A stretch of 64,000 bases of DNA from contig MEHQ01000034.1 in the NCBI GenBank assembly GCA_008828725.1, positions 1 to 64,000 on the forward strand, written 5' to 3'. This document shows positions 1 to 12,091 of this stretch, piece after piece. The notes below the pieces were generated by a model. That model did no database searches. It was not told the origin of the DNA and saw only the letters and a program-made list of their open reading frames with translations. The stretch's first letter is position 1. Every line of letters starts with the position of its first letter. The position numbers were made by a program, and so were the translations under genes. The stretch is from Saccharina japonica (taxonomy: Eukaryota; Sar; Phaeophyceae; Laminariales; Laminariaceae).

Positions 1-89
1 TCTGGCCGAGAAGAGAACTCTCTCTCTCCCCCAACCCAGAAAAACGATAATGACAATGCAATTCGAAAGATAATCAATAAATCAGGGGA

Positions 90-130
90 TTTGAGGATAA
101 AAAAATATTATTTGAGGATAAAAAAATATT
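90..130. repeat. 20-bp direct duplication
   Basis: The 20-mer TTTGAGGATAAAAAAATATT occurs at 90-109 and again at 111-130, separated by one base. It looks like a recent tandem duplication, with no sign of function. Confidence 0.85.
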
Positions 131-1823
131 GACACGACAGTACAAACGACAAAAATGTGTTTGCAAGATTTTTGTCGCCGTTTGCTGTCGTGTGTTATCG
201 TGTAGATAGGATCATCGACTTTGCGATCTTAACCTATCTACAGTTACAGAATAAATCCCTATGAGTTTCAATATAAAGCATAGTATACACATTTTAAGAA
301 TAATATCCCACCTGAATTTAACTCCAAAATCCCGATGAGCATGACAACAAAAGAAATGAGAAATTGATGCCCAAAACTCGACTCGTGAAAGAAATTCCTT
401 TCAAACGGAGCGAGACAGGTGATTTCATACATGTTTAAAAATGACGAAGGTATTTTATTTTTTACTAAAATCGAAAAATATTTGAAAATTAATTTCGAAA
501 CTCGACTCAGATTCCAAAAACAGTCTCACGTAAGCTAGATAGCCGCCTCCACACAAATTACAATGTATTCAAAAGATCGTACAGCAGCACAGGATCAGCA
601 GCAGTACAGCAGTTGCGAATAGACATGTAAGTGCATACACAGCAGTATTATACAATATAGACATACTTACTAATATCTCCCCCAGGGATCCCTCATCCCT
701 GGCCTCTCAGAGCTCCCACTTCGAACACCGCCTCCGTTCATTACTTGCTCATTCTCTCTCTCTTTGTTCCATATATACTTTAGTTGGCGAGAGGCTTCTT
801 CCTTATTCAGTTTTGGGTTCGTGTGTGTGCCCAGACGGCACGGCAGCGCGGGCGAGCCCGGCGGCATCGCGGGTATGGGAGGGCGCTGGCCAATAGAGGG
901 GGGGTCATAAGGAGCGCGGTCGCCTTTTTCGTGGCTAGGCGTGCCGTGTCCACCGAGACACGAGGGAAGCATGAAGGCGCTTTGTCTGCGTTGCTGCTGC
1001 AGCATGTCCGAAAATATAAGGGTCATTTGTTACTGTAAAATAAAATTCAAGCGTTGCTTATTCATCGGAACAAATAGGATTTAAAGAGAAACCCCGGCAG
1101 TTTGAACACCATCATGATGGAGCGGGCGAACGAGGGCCACGGTGAGCACCGGGCTTCATGCGAGGCGGGCCACGGCGCTCACTGGGGCAGAGAGGCAGTA
1201 GAGCTCGACCCGGACCGAATCGATGGCGACGTGATCGCGGAGGGACGGGGAGTATCAAGGCTGACAGAAAGCGAAAGACGTCAAAACTTTTTTTTGTTTT
1301 TTGCGGCGCAATGGGTCCGATGGACTTTTTTTTCCTTTTTTTCGAGTACGAGTACGTACGAGTATACTCGTATGTACGTACGTACAAATGTGTACGTCTT
1401 TCTTCTTTCTCAGTTTTGTTGATTTCCTGTTTTTCGTACTTCACAACTTGACGACCGAGCGGTGCTGTGCTTTCTATTTCATACATACAAAGTACGAAGT
1501 AATATATACCACCGTTCGTTGTTGTTGTACTACCACACATACTCACGAAGGCACAAATCACACACACCACAGCAGGCAGCGCAGCGCCGTGCTGTGAGCC
1601 GTGTTGCTGTGCTTTCTCTTTCGATCATACAGCTTCTTTGTTGTCCTGGAGCATGGAGCTAATATGCATCCCGAGCATGTTTTGCATGCATGTCAAGTCC
1701 GCCGTTTCTTCCCTGTGCACCATGAACCTCTTACCATGAACCTCTTGGCATTTTCAAGTCGGTGCTTTTGCTTGCACTATATATATCATGGACCTCTTCT
1801 GCCCCTTTCCTTGCGCGAGCGTA

Positions 1824-1845
1824 GCGAGCGGCGTCAGCCGCTCGC
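1824..1845. other. Perfect 9-bp hairpin
   Basis: GCGAGCGGC at 1824-1832 pairs perfectly with GCCGCTCGC at 1837-1845 around a GTCA loop. It sits in a GC-rich patch flanked by GCGAGC and GCGGAGCGGAGC. It may be a short palindromic repeat or the core of a small transposon. Nothing next to it suggests a terminator. Confidence 0.6.
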
Positions 1846-4800
1846 GGAGCGGAGCCCTTGTACACCATACCAGGCACGACAGGTAGGTGGTGCATTGGCG
1901 CACGTACAGCAACAACACAACAGTGGCTGTTAAGAACTGTTGTGCAAGCAGTTATGCTATGCGTGCGTGTGACCGAGGATACGTACGAGTATTCCTACTA
2001 CTACACAGCAGTGTCCTCGGTAACTTGTTTGGAGCACTCTTAACACTTGGCATTAGGTTTGACCTCCGTGTTTCACCACAACGCTGCTATACTGCTCTTT
2101 TTGATCACGCAAGTCTGCGACTGGCGGCCGTTCAGATCGCCGGCGAAGCCCCCTCGTCTGGACTTACCCACAGGCCCAAATGTATTTGGTTGTATATACC
2201 AGGAATACGCCAAGTACGAGTACATATGGTGCAGTTCTTTTCGGACAGGGTAGGCCGTGTGCACGACTTGCCCGTAAACCCCATCCTAGCAAGCAGCATG
2301 GGTAAGGGCGAACGGCATGGTAGTCTTCAATGTACAGATTGCTCGACAGCGTTTTCAACCCCCCAGAGCAACCTGCATTCGCTTCTACAGGCATCCATAC
2401 CAGGTCGCAAAATGGCAATACAGGTGTTCGAACAAGTCAAACCCAAACTCGTACCTGGAGAGATTAGAACATCCCGCGTCAGAGCACTTGGCACCACTGA
2501 TAGGAATGAGACGTAGTCACGACTTCGATAGTCCGGGAGGTGTAGGTGCGGACTGTACAGGCTGTCGCTGCACCAAATGAAACATTGGCTTATCCGACCC
2601 CTATCCCCCAAAACATGGCCCCAAAATATAATATAAAACTTGGGAATGCATAAAACGATATGATACATAGCAGACAGCAGACACACCAGGACACACCAAC
2701 ACGCAAAAAAATATATTGGGGACAGTCGAGACCGTGGTCACTTTGGTTACCAGGAGGATCTGCGTATCTGGCGCGTGAGGGACTATTTTATCCAGATGTG
2801 AGTTAAGGTGCTACCTGTGTCCTGCGCAGGCTGGAACTTTGTTGTGCGCCTGTGCTCGTAAGATGGCGGCTGTGAGTGTGCGTGGCACTGGGGGAACAGA
2901 GTCACCCTCTGCCATATATTATTTTGTAGAGTAAGGCGACGGCGTCGTTATGCCTTACTGGGACGGCACTTTAGGATATTGTCGTCTTCTGACATACCTG
3001 GCAGCCCACACACGGTATATCCACGCTGACTGAGCCTGCATCATCTGCTTGCTGCTTGCTGAAACCAAACATATATGTGCACGTGGTAGGTCTTGGAGCA
3101 TATCGCTCGCACGTCGCGCCGCGCTCCCTGCTGCTGCTGCTACTGCTGCTGCCATAGTATCTAAGAGGTTCTCTGCACGAGAGGGTTGCATGTGGGCTAG
3201 TACTGCTGCTGTATGGGGTAACCAGAGTAGGACATTGTTGGTGGTCACGATTTTGCGTACAAGTGCGGTGTCATGGGCTGTATGCATGCAGTCGCCGATT
3301 GCCCCTGGGTCTGGTGGCTAAAGGCTTCTTGCTCTACTTACGAGGTATTTGTATGGAAACACCTGGTACGTACCTGTACTGTATCATAAGTACGTACCAG
3401 TATTCGGAATGGCCGGCGCAAGGGCATATTGTCGTTGCAACTAGTGCTGTTATCAGCCCTTGGCATCACGTGTCTCAGAAAGGACTTATATCGTTACATA
3501 GTTAATACAGCAGAGACTACAGTAGTAGCGCTGCGACCATGCCCCCCTGTGTAGGCACGACTACAAGGGTTTTGCGGCTTACGCTTTCCCGCTCAACAAT
3601 GAATTGCAAGCTTCAACGACACACGAAAGTACCCTCCGTGCTAAACATTTAAAAACACTGCAATCTAATAAACCCATGATTGAGGTTTCAGTTGCAATAC
3701 TTTTCAGTGCACATTTTTTACCTTTCATGACTTGACACCGAAGACGACAATTCTAATGCTCAGACCTACTCCCAAATGGCCGTTTCCAAAAACGTAGATT
3801 ATGGAGAAAATGTTCGGTGTCGGGCGCCGGATCGATCGCACGAAAATCGCCTGTTACTCGAAAAGGACTTCCCGTTCACCGGGTACCTCTAGACATATAA
3901 GTAAAGTGAGGGTCTCTGGGACTGCTGGTACGGATTTTAATTAAGATGTTTCACAACAACGCCGAGCGCTAGTAGGCGAACCTATGGCCCTCTTGTTCGG
4001 CCGTCTGTACCGTCCTAAGAACCCAAATTACAGCAGTGTAGATAACGAGGAGGAGGAGGACCGAATATATTCAAGTTTTTTGCTGCTGAGCATTTTGGTT
4101 CCATGATGCCAACACAGCAATGCTTGCCTTCCTTTGCGAATCCAAGGGCTCCAACACCTCCTAGAGACCATTACGAGCTAGCTATACGTTGGTCGAGAGC
4201 TGTTCTGAGCAATATAACTGCAGCTATACCGTGCTCGGTAACGAATGGTGGCATGGTTTTATGGTACCATAAATTGTATTGCTGTGGTTGTGAAAAAGAT
4301 GAACATATATATTATTTTTTAACAATTAAGTACGTACTATTTATATTTTTCGACCGAAAGGACGCTTCAAAAAATATTTTAGGTACCGCTGTATATTTTA
4401 TAACGAGGGTCTTCGCCGAGCGTCGTTACATCAAAGGTAGTAGGAAGCAGGCTTTACGCCATAGATAGGGTTAGACGTGACACCCAGAGTTGGTAGTAAG
4501 AGGACTCGACACGCTGCTCACGCAAAGTGCGAATGATATAGGGCTGTTTTAGTCGACACGTATATTGTTCTTTTGTTTTGAGAAATGGGACAGATTATGG
4601 AAATTTGAACTTACCGAAATAAAAAGATTATTTTCCGTACTTCAGATTGGAGACTCCCGTAGTCCTTACTTGGCGAGGGCATTGAGTTTACAATTTCCCA
4701 TTACGAGTTATTTAAACTTGCTATTTGGAGGTTTTGAACAGACTTGAAAAAAAACGGAAAAAATGATTGACATTTGTTTTCGTCTGGTTCCAAACGGCCC

Positions 4801-5643
4801 TTGCAGGTACAGCAGTCACACAAGCACTCGTCATGTATATCCAACGTACACATATACGACTGAAGCACAGGTGCTGCTGTTGTAGCCTCTCGTATACGAA
4901 TTTGGGCACCGCATCGCTGGGCATATAGGTGGGTCCGAACAAGAAATACCTACGACTTATTTGAGAAAATACAGGAAATATCTCTAAAGAGCCTAATACG
5001 CAACTGTTTTGTGTATATAGCTGGCTGTTACTGTTTCCCTCTATTCGCGCTTCAGTTACACTAATGTTAGCGTTTTTAAATACACTAGTCTGTTAAACTC
5101 GCTGGGATTACGCGAGATACCAGCGAAGAAAGGCCCTGTGACCAGCTCTCTTCTTTGACGTTTACATTCCCTTTATTTTTTATAAGCAACTTCCGTATCC
5201 ATTTGGGTTGAGAATGGGCAGTCGTGCGCATATTTTCGCCCCGTGCCTTGTCTCGTTGTTACATCGCGCGAAGGGTTCAGAGTTCGCCCCTCTTATCGAT
5301 TACCATCGAACTTCGCCAACACGCACTCTCACTCGCTCGCGGGGATGAAATATTCGCCGACGGAAGAAGACTCTTCGAACACGCTCTCCAGTGGAAAAAC
5401 TTATATCCAGACGACAGTCACAGTCGGCATGGGCAGGTGCAAGTGAGGCCTGGGTTCTGTGGTCTGGGGTAGGGGCGTTAACGGGCATTGGCCAGCTAGG
5501 TAAACCTTAACCTGGACGTGTGTACATGAAAAACGAACCGTATTGTACATACTTCTAAAACATAAGGGATGGATTTGTGAAATGATAAACCAGATATAAA
5601 AAGTTCACCTACTAGGAAATATGGAATGAAAAACAACACAGCG

Positions 5644-5710
5644 AGTGACCCCTTTGGACCTACACCTCCCGTGTGGGCCCGGGGTCACTGACACAAAACA
5701 TTATGTTTTG
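5644..5710. other. Two adjacent inverted repeats
   Basis: AGTGACCCC at 5644-5652 is complementary to GGGGTCACT at 5681-5689. Directly after it, CAAAACA at 5694-5700 pairs with TGTTTTG at 5704-5710 around TTA. They could be relics of a small inverted-repeat element. No gene lies beside them. Confidence 0.5.
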
Positions 5711-8700
5711 TAGTTTTTGAAGGGAAAACAACGCATGTATATCCCATACCTGCTATTTGATATGTTGGTGCAAAGCTTTACATGAGCGTTGCGTACTCTG
5801 CGACGTGTTTTATGTTTGGGAGGTCCCTCCCAGATTGTTTATGTTGTCGAGTCACTGCTTTCTGGAATGGGGTCTTCAAAGACGGCCCCTTACACCCACA
5901 AGAAAGGCAAAATTGCACAACATTGAAAGTATGCCTGGTAGTGCCGAGTTGATGTCTAAAACGTGGTCACGTGTAGTTGAAAATATACTCGACATGTTGC
6001 CAGAGTGATCCATCGAACCTCCTTATCGTATAATCTATCACAGCCTCACACCAACTACCGCTCGCCTGAAGCTATATTCGATATGTGTTGCTTGCGGAAA
6101 CTAGATGCTTTTATGCTGCAGTAGGTGTATCACCGTTGTAAGCGTCTTTGTCGGTGTGTCTGTACCACGTGTGGACAAGGTGTCTTTTGTTTATGTTTGT
6201 TCTTTTGGTGATTCACTGACGGCCTGCGCTAAATACGTCTGTTCTGACATCCATAGCCGATCAAGAGTTGAGACATGATTACGATGAGCAACGGAACTAT
6301 CCATCATTACCGTATAGCATGGACGAAACCACATTCCCCCGTTAGATGCCACACTCCCCTACATGAGCAAACCCGGTGATATATCGTCTGAAATCATCGT
6401 CGCGATATTACCCGGGGCACGCTGAATACCACACTTCCGACGGTGGTGCGTGTGAAAACAGCATCGAACGGCGAACTTGACAAACGACCTGGTAATTACC
6501 ATTCACCCATGACATGTTCTCTTACTCCTCCTACTGTGCTCTACGCCTCAACCACGGGCGCCGGTAGTACGTGTGTGGCCAATGACGTAACCTGCCGGCT
6601 ACCATATTAGCATTTTCTCGAAAACAATCCAGGGTCCAAAGCTATATCTGATATAACTATATTTTGGGGCGGCGGCTAGAAACAGAAGTTGCATTTTATC
6701 ATGGCAGTACAGCTGTTAGTTTTCCAGCGGAGCAAGGGCTTCCAAGGTAGAATATTCAGTATTTTTGACAACATGGAATTCCTATTGTGGTACCTGTATC
6801 GAAAGCATAGGGTATTTCGGGCTCCTGTGGTTGCTGCGTGCGGCGCTAAGTGACCTGGGAAGCGCCTTGCGCTCATGCCCTGCAGACGTATAAGTTTCCT
6901 TCAATCGGAAAGGGCGGTCGGAAGCGATTGATATATTTTTTTATTTGCCTTAATATTCGCCTGAAAACCAGTTGACAAATTGCATAGACGCATGGACACC
7001 TTAAAGGAGTTATCACTGAAGGGACAACAAAAAAGATGTCTCAATTATCTATAGCACGGGGAGGACAACCCCAACAGTTGTTTCGCCAGCGGCAAACAGA
7101 TTCGCGGAGCTGAACCTCGTGTTGCGCTGCGCCTAACACGCCTCCCGACACCTCTTTGAAGAACAACAATATATATTTCAACCCCGAAGCTGCGCCAAGG
7201 CATAAGCTACGTTATGCTATTGCTGTAGCCGTTCGGCGGGATTGCAGTCAGGCGAGCGTCTTTCCTGGCGTTTTAGAGTGTTTAGCAGTGAGTGTTACCG
7301 TCCCCGAATGTTTTAAAGGAAATGTCTATTCAAAACTGGGTTTGAACTAAAGCTTGCCACATGGTAGCACAGTAGCACATGGTAGCACACCTCTTTGTGC
7401 CGGTAACTCCTGATTGGCTGTTAATCCCAATGCTATCACACTCTCTTGTCGTCACGCCATCTGGAATATGGCTTAGATCTACTACCCGTAAGTAGCAACC
7501 ATAACCACCGTTGGCACACCACCTCAGTACCATATCTCCTCGTTGCCACACACTAAATACCACACTCCCGTCGTTACCACACTCGGGTGCTTGCAGAGCT
7601 ACTTTGCATTATGACTATCGCCGGGAATGCGCTAGATACACGACGGACCCATACAACACGCTACAATATTAGACCCAGTGATACTAGCGTTATACGTCAA
7701 ATGGCTATCACCGGATGTGCTTCCTTCTGTATACGGTAACAGGTTGGCTTTTCAACTACTTTCAGCATTTTATGTCACATATAACAAACGCTGGTACATG
7801 CTGGATTTCTTGTTTGACGATACTGAGGACGGAACTACGGGCCGGGTCAAACAGTTCATGACCACGGGGTGTGTGCTCGACACTTTAGAATGTCAAAGAT
7901 AACGAGGGAGTTCAGACATGTATGTGTGGCATGTCAAATAGTTTTGCTTGATGCCGTTGACTAATGCAGACTTCATCCCAATATATGTTGTGTTGGTGGC
8001 TGTTTGGTTCACAGTGCTTTGGATGGCTCGCGTTCGCAAACAGGTATTATACCGGTGTGTTATGTCGGTGCCTGTGCGTTTTCAGCGTGCTTTTTAGTTG
8101 TCCTCACGAGTACGGACACCGCGGACGGTACACAATCGTCCACCCACGCCTCCATTCGATTTTACTATCGTAGTTTTAGTAGACTGTCACAAAGTTGTTT
8201 GGATGGTGCATAACCGGCATCGTGAAGTTTTCTTCCTGGGTGGGTGCACGGTGTTCTCTGATGACCAGCACGCCATTATTTACTATCTGATTTTGATATG
8301 TTGGACGATAACGGCGACATATTGTTTCGTGTAGTAGAAAGCTCGCCTGTGTGTTACTGAATGTGATCGCTGAGTTCAAAAAGACGAACGTGCGATGGTT
8401 TATCGTCGTTTGGAAATTGTTAGATGAGTTAATCGAACAATGCCTAGATATTTATTTGTCAACTATCCAATTTCCGCAGATAACGTCAACCAGGAACTTT
8501 CCGACATTCACGTGGGGGAGCTGTGACATTCACGTGGGGAAGCCATTATTTGAACGCACGAAACGGCATGTACTCGTGTTTACAGACTATCAAATACGTT
8601 GATTTAAATTTCACGGATCAGTATCATGGCAAGACCCAAACTGCAATCTTCAGAACCAGCAAAGTAGTGGAATGCAGCACAATGGCAAGCACGACCTATT

Positions 8701-9538
8701 GATTTCCCGAACAAAACGCGACTTGAACTTCACAACTGCCGTATACGAAGGACGTATTACGAAAAAGTACTCGAATCTCCATATATGATCGATTGGCTAA
8801 TGGTTTAGTTCTGCCATTGTGACATCGATTTGGTAATACGTTGCCATATACCAGTGTCTGCAAAGGTTGGAGCAGTATGGTACCAAGCGACGGGTGGGGT
8901 TGTAGAAGTAAATGAAGTACATTCCCTATTTTGTATATTTCCAATGCGTGGCTCGACTTACACTGCTCATTTCTTTTTTTTGCGAATTTCCAATACCTGA
9001 CTTCCCTTGAGGACGGACTTGGTTTAGCGTGTTGACAGTCGACTGATATACACTTTCGCCATGGTATTGGCGATACCTATTTTCCGCGCTTTACTATAGA
9101 AGAAGTTCGCCTTTCCCCTAGTGCAGGCTTGAAAAGAGGTTCCTATAGGTACTGCGTTTCTCGTTCCTTGTCGTTTATGCGTGCCACGACGCCAGCAGAC
9201 GCGCAAGTGGTCAAAGCGGCTCATTGTTTAGCGATATCCCAAGTCCGAAAGTTATTACATGGCATCAACGGTGCCAATATAGCGCCACGGCTACGATGGA
9301 AGTATGGAGGCGGGGGAACAGTAGACAATCAAACAGCAGGAAAAACAGTAGAACCAGCACTCAAAGATAGTTGCCATTCCCGCCTCACTCTCAACCGATT
9401 TAACCAAACTATGGATGGATGGATGGCGTTTTCAAGATACGTGCATGCAAATCATAGACGGAAAACCTTTGGTATTTCCAGCTGCACTTCCTTTCCAAAG
9501 TATGTGATGACTCTGCGAAAAAAGGGTATGGTTTATTA

Positions 9539-10167
9539 AAGAGCAGCGGCGAAAAACAGGTACACCTGGTCCGTTCGGGGCCAAACACAGGTACATACTA
9601 AAATCAAGTTTAAAACGCACCCCACGAACATGCCATTCCTTGCAATGCAAAGTAGAGTTTTTTTCATGTCTTCGTGTTCGCCCGGTGGCTATATACGATT
9701 AGCTGCTATTAATAGTACGAGGAACGAACGCCTGCTGCTGTATTCTCCCTTCTCAACTTTTGTGACACCCCTGGTATTCCAAGTCAACCACAATCCCGAA
9801 GGGGAGCCTTCTATCTCGTATTATTTCGGCGGAGGTATGCAGGCAGATATGTGTGTGTGTCGCTCGAGTGGCGTGTAGTGCGAGGTGCGAAGGGAGAAGG
9901 GGGTCTCCGCGTACGTCGGCATTTGTATAGGGGGCATAGGGTGGAACTATGAAGGGCCTCTGATTGGCTTAATAACGACAAAAATAGGGTGAAGACAAGC
10001 AGAGTAGACAAAATCAGGTACACCTGGGTTTTGAAGAGGCAAAAACCGGTACAACGAGTTTTGGACCAATGGCAGCGCACGTTGACTGCGTTTTTTACTT
10101 GGTTTTGAGTATTACCTGATATTGGCCGCAAAAGGACGAGGTGTACCTTTTTTTGGCCGCTGCTCTT
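9539..10167. mobile_element. Inverted-repeat element, MITE-like, TA-flanked
   Basis: The left end (from 9539, AAGAGCAGCGGCGAAAAACA, then AGGTACACCT) recurs inverted at the right end, up to 10167. Similarity extends inward for roughly 60-70 bases with scattered mismatches, including a GGCCAA block and a second AGGTAC motif. TA flanks both ends (9537-9538 and 10168-10169), as expected for Tc1/mariner-type insertion, though TA in AT-rich flanks can arise by chance. The 629-bp interior has no transposase-like frame, so this would be a non-autonomous copy. Superfamily is inferred from the flanking dinucleotide only. Confidence 0.6.
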
Positions 10168-10732
10168 TATTTATATATCTCTTATTGGCTGTGGTGATCT
10201 CTAATCATCCCAGGTTAATGGAACCGGAAGGCGCTGTGTACCAATTGAAACTATTCTTAGTGTATTGTGTCCTAAGCGAACATTGCAAGCCAACGGCCAA
10301 CTATGCGTATCAATACTTAGTTTTCGGCTATCACTTCATAGTATATTAGCACCCACAAGTATATTACAGGCCGTGGGGTCACTAGTGTTTTGACCTACAG
10401 GGTTGTCGTAGGTATCCACTGCGACCTGAAATGTGCATGAATATAGTGGATCATACACGTTCCCTGAGCACGCGAAAGGCGTTGCAGTGTCCCAGGGTTC
10501 ACGCCTGTGACAGGAAATGTCGCTTCCTGCTAAATTCGATGAAAAACGTCGTCTGGCCGTTGTAGAGCAGGGTGTTGCAGCGAAAGCGTTCCAACCATCG
10601 TTTTCCGCGGACATGTCGACGAACAGTGGGCGTCACAGCTGAGCCGAAACCTTAACACTTGTTGGTGCGTACCCCCCCCCCTGGTGTGCGTCGACATTTT
10701 CACTGCAGTCGTCTTCACCGTGTTCGGAGATA

Positions 10733-10831
10733 ATGAGACAATGCTAACATATTACATGCAAGGAAGGGTCGAAGTTCAATTTCGAGGGCAGCAAGACGCC
10801 GGTTTACTGCAAGCAACATGCGGAGGACGGC
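10733..10831 (+). pseudogene. First EsV-1-7 repeat, interrupted by TAA
   Basis: This is in frame with the downstream EsV-1-7 gene. From an ATG at 10733 the frame reads Met-Arg-Gln-Cys, then TAA at 10745-10747, then a complete further repeat: the second Cys at 10757, 16 residues, Cys, two residues, His, and the usual Glu-Asp-Gly-Met-Val linker. Sister repeats mostly have Ser (TCA) where this one has TAA, so a single C-to-A change explains it. Alternatively the stop lies in an intron: CTAAC at 10744-10748 matches a branch-point consensus and an AG follows shortly after. As genomic sequence this repeat is not joined to the open frame by uninterrupted translation. Confidence 0.7.
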
Positions 10832-12091
10832 ATGGTGGCCGTTTGCAGCAGGCGTTGCTTCCATGGCACCTGCATGAAACACGCGAGTTTCAATGTCGAG
10901 GGCAGCAACACGGCGGTTTACTGCAAGCAACATGCGGAGGACGGCATGGTAAATTCCAAGAGCAGGCGTTGCTTAAATGGCACCTGCAGATCAACGCCCA
11001 GATTCAATGTCGAGGGCATTAGGACGCCGGTTTACTGCAAGAAACATGCGGACGACGGCATGGTGGACGTTTGCAGCAAGCGTTGCTCACATGAAACCTG
11101 CTTGAAGTGGCCGAGTTTCAATGTCGAGGGAAGCAAGACGCCGGTATTCTGCAGGAAACACGCAGAGGGCCGCATGGTCAACGTACGTACCCGACGTTGT
11201 TCACATGAGAGTTGCATGACGATTCCGACCTTCAATTTGGAGGGCAGCAAAACAGCGGTGTACTGCAAGCAACATGCGGAGGACGGCATGGTTGATGTTT
11301 GCAGCAAGCGTTGCTCACATGGTACGTGCGTGAAGTGGCCGAGTTTCAACGTCGAGGGAAGCAAAAAGGCGGTTTACTGTATGCAACATGCGGAGGACGG
11401 AATGGTGGCCGTTCGCACTCGCCTTTGCTCACATGAAACCTGCACGAAGGTGCCGAGCTTCAATGTTGAGGGAAATAAGACGGCAGCTTACTGCAAGCAA
11501 CATGCGGAGGAAGCCATGGTAAGTGTTGGCCACAGGCGTTGCTCCCATGGCACCTGCATGAAGCAACCGAGTTTCAACGTCGTGGGAAACAAGAAGCCGG
11601 TGTACTGCAAGCAGCATGCTAAGTGCGGCATGGTTAATGTTAGCAACAAGAGCTGCTCACATGAATCCTGCACAAAGCGGCCCAGTTTCAATGTCGAGGG
11701 AAGCAAAAAGGCGGTTTACTGTATGAAACATGCGGAGGACGGGATGGTGGCCGTTCGCACTCACCTTTGCTCTCATGAAACTTGCACCAGGGCGCCTACT
11801 TGGGGCGTGCTGACTCACGCTACGCCCACAGTGTGTACCCGCCATAAAGGCGATATATCCGCCGGTCAATTAGTCAATTTGCATGCCAATTGCCAAGTGG
11901 CAAGTTGTCGCCGAAGGGTGCGGTGGGGACTCGATGGGAACCAACCTACCCACTGCCCACAGCACGGCCGCTCTCAGGATGGCCTCGTATGCACTGTACA
12001 GACGACTGCCAGCAAGAGAGCTCGTCGTAGCCTGTCGGACTGTGCCGTAAGCCCCCCTCGGATCTCTGTCAAAGCTGAGTGTATGTTTTGA
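10832..12091 (+). CDS. EsV-1-7 repeat protein (10 cysteine/histidine repeats)
   Basis: The 419-residue product is almost entirely tandem EsV-1-7 motifs. The first eight fit C-X4-C-X16-C-X2-H-X12 (38 residues, 114 bp) with a conserved core F-N-V-E-G-S-K then V-Y-C-K-Q-H-A-E-D-G-M-V. Repeat 9 (around residue 310) keeps the ligands but has a longer linker. Repeat 10 has 15 rather than 16 spacer residues. A basic tail with Lys-Arg-Ala-Arg-Arg follows and could be a nuclear signal. Three Cys and one His per unit suggest metal binding. The family is known from brown algae, including the developmental regulator IMMEDIATE UPRIGHT of Ectocarpus, and from phaeoviruses; the biochemical role is unknown. 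The start at 10832 is simply the first ATG after the TAA in repeat 1, so the true 5' end is uncertain. There is no signal peptide or membrane segment. Confidence 0.85.
   Translation: MVAVCSRRCFHGTCMKHASFNVEGSNTAVYCKQHAEDGMVNSKSRRCLNGTCRSTPRFNVEGIRTPVYCKKHADDGMVDVCSKRCSHETCLKWPSFNVEGSKTPVFCRKHAEGRMVNVRTRRCSHESCMTIPTFNLEGSKTAVYCKQHAEDGMVDVCSKRCSHGTCVKWPSFNVEGSKKAVYCMQHAEDGMVAVRTRLCSHETCTKVPSFNVEGNKTAAYCKQHAEEAMVSVGHRRCSHGTCMKQPSFNVVGNKKPVYCKQHAKCGMVNVSNKSCSHESCTKRPSFNVEGSKKAVYCMKHAEDGMVAVRTHLCSHETCTRAPTWGVLTHATPTVCTRHKGDISAGQLVNLHANCQVASCRRRVRWGLDGNQPTHCPQHGRSQDGLVCTVQTTASKRARRSLSDCAVSPPRISVKAECMF

Larger units (their letters stand above)
1..9538. other. Gene-poor intergenic region
   Basis: I see no supportable gene here. 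Open frames are short, overlap on both strands and have no recognisable domains. The longest (plus strand, first ATG at 1959, ending 2516, 185 codons) has no recognisable motif or repeat and is probably chance. The stretch 1340-1520 is rich in GTAC and CGTACGTA palindromes, and 1100-1260 is GC-richer than its surroundings. Small hairpins and one short direct repeat are listed separately. Bases 8510-8545 hold a short direct duplication containing GACATTCACGTGGGG. Confidence 0.5.

Noticed and set aside
1887..2516. 209-codon plus-strand open frame
   Set aside because: It opens on GTG, with the first ATG at 1959. No domain, repeat or family motif is visible, and overlapping frames on both strands are similar in length.
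10832..12091. Integrated phaeovirus region
   Set aside because: EsV-1-7 motifs occur in phaeoviruses, but no viral replication, capsid or integrase genes lie nearby; the family is common in brown-algal nuclear genomes.
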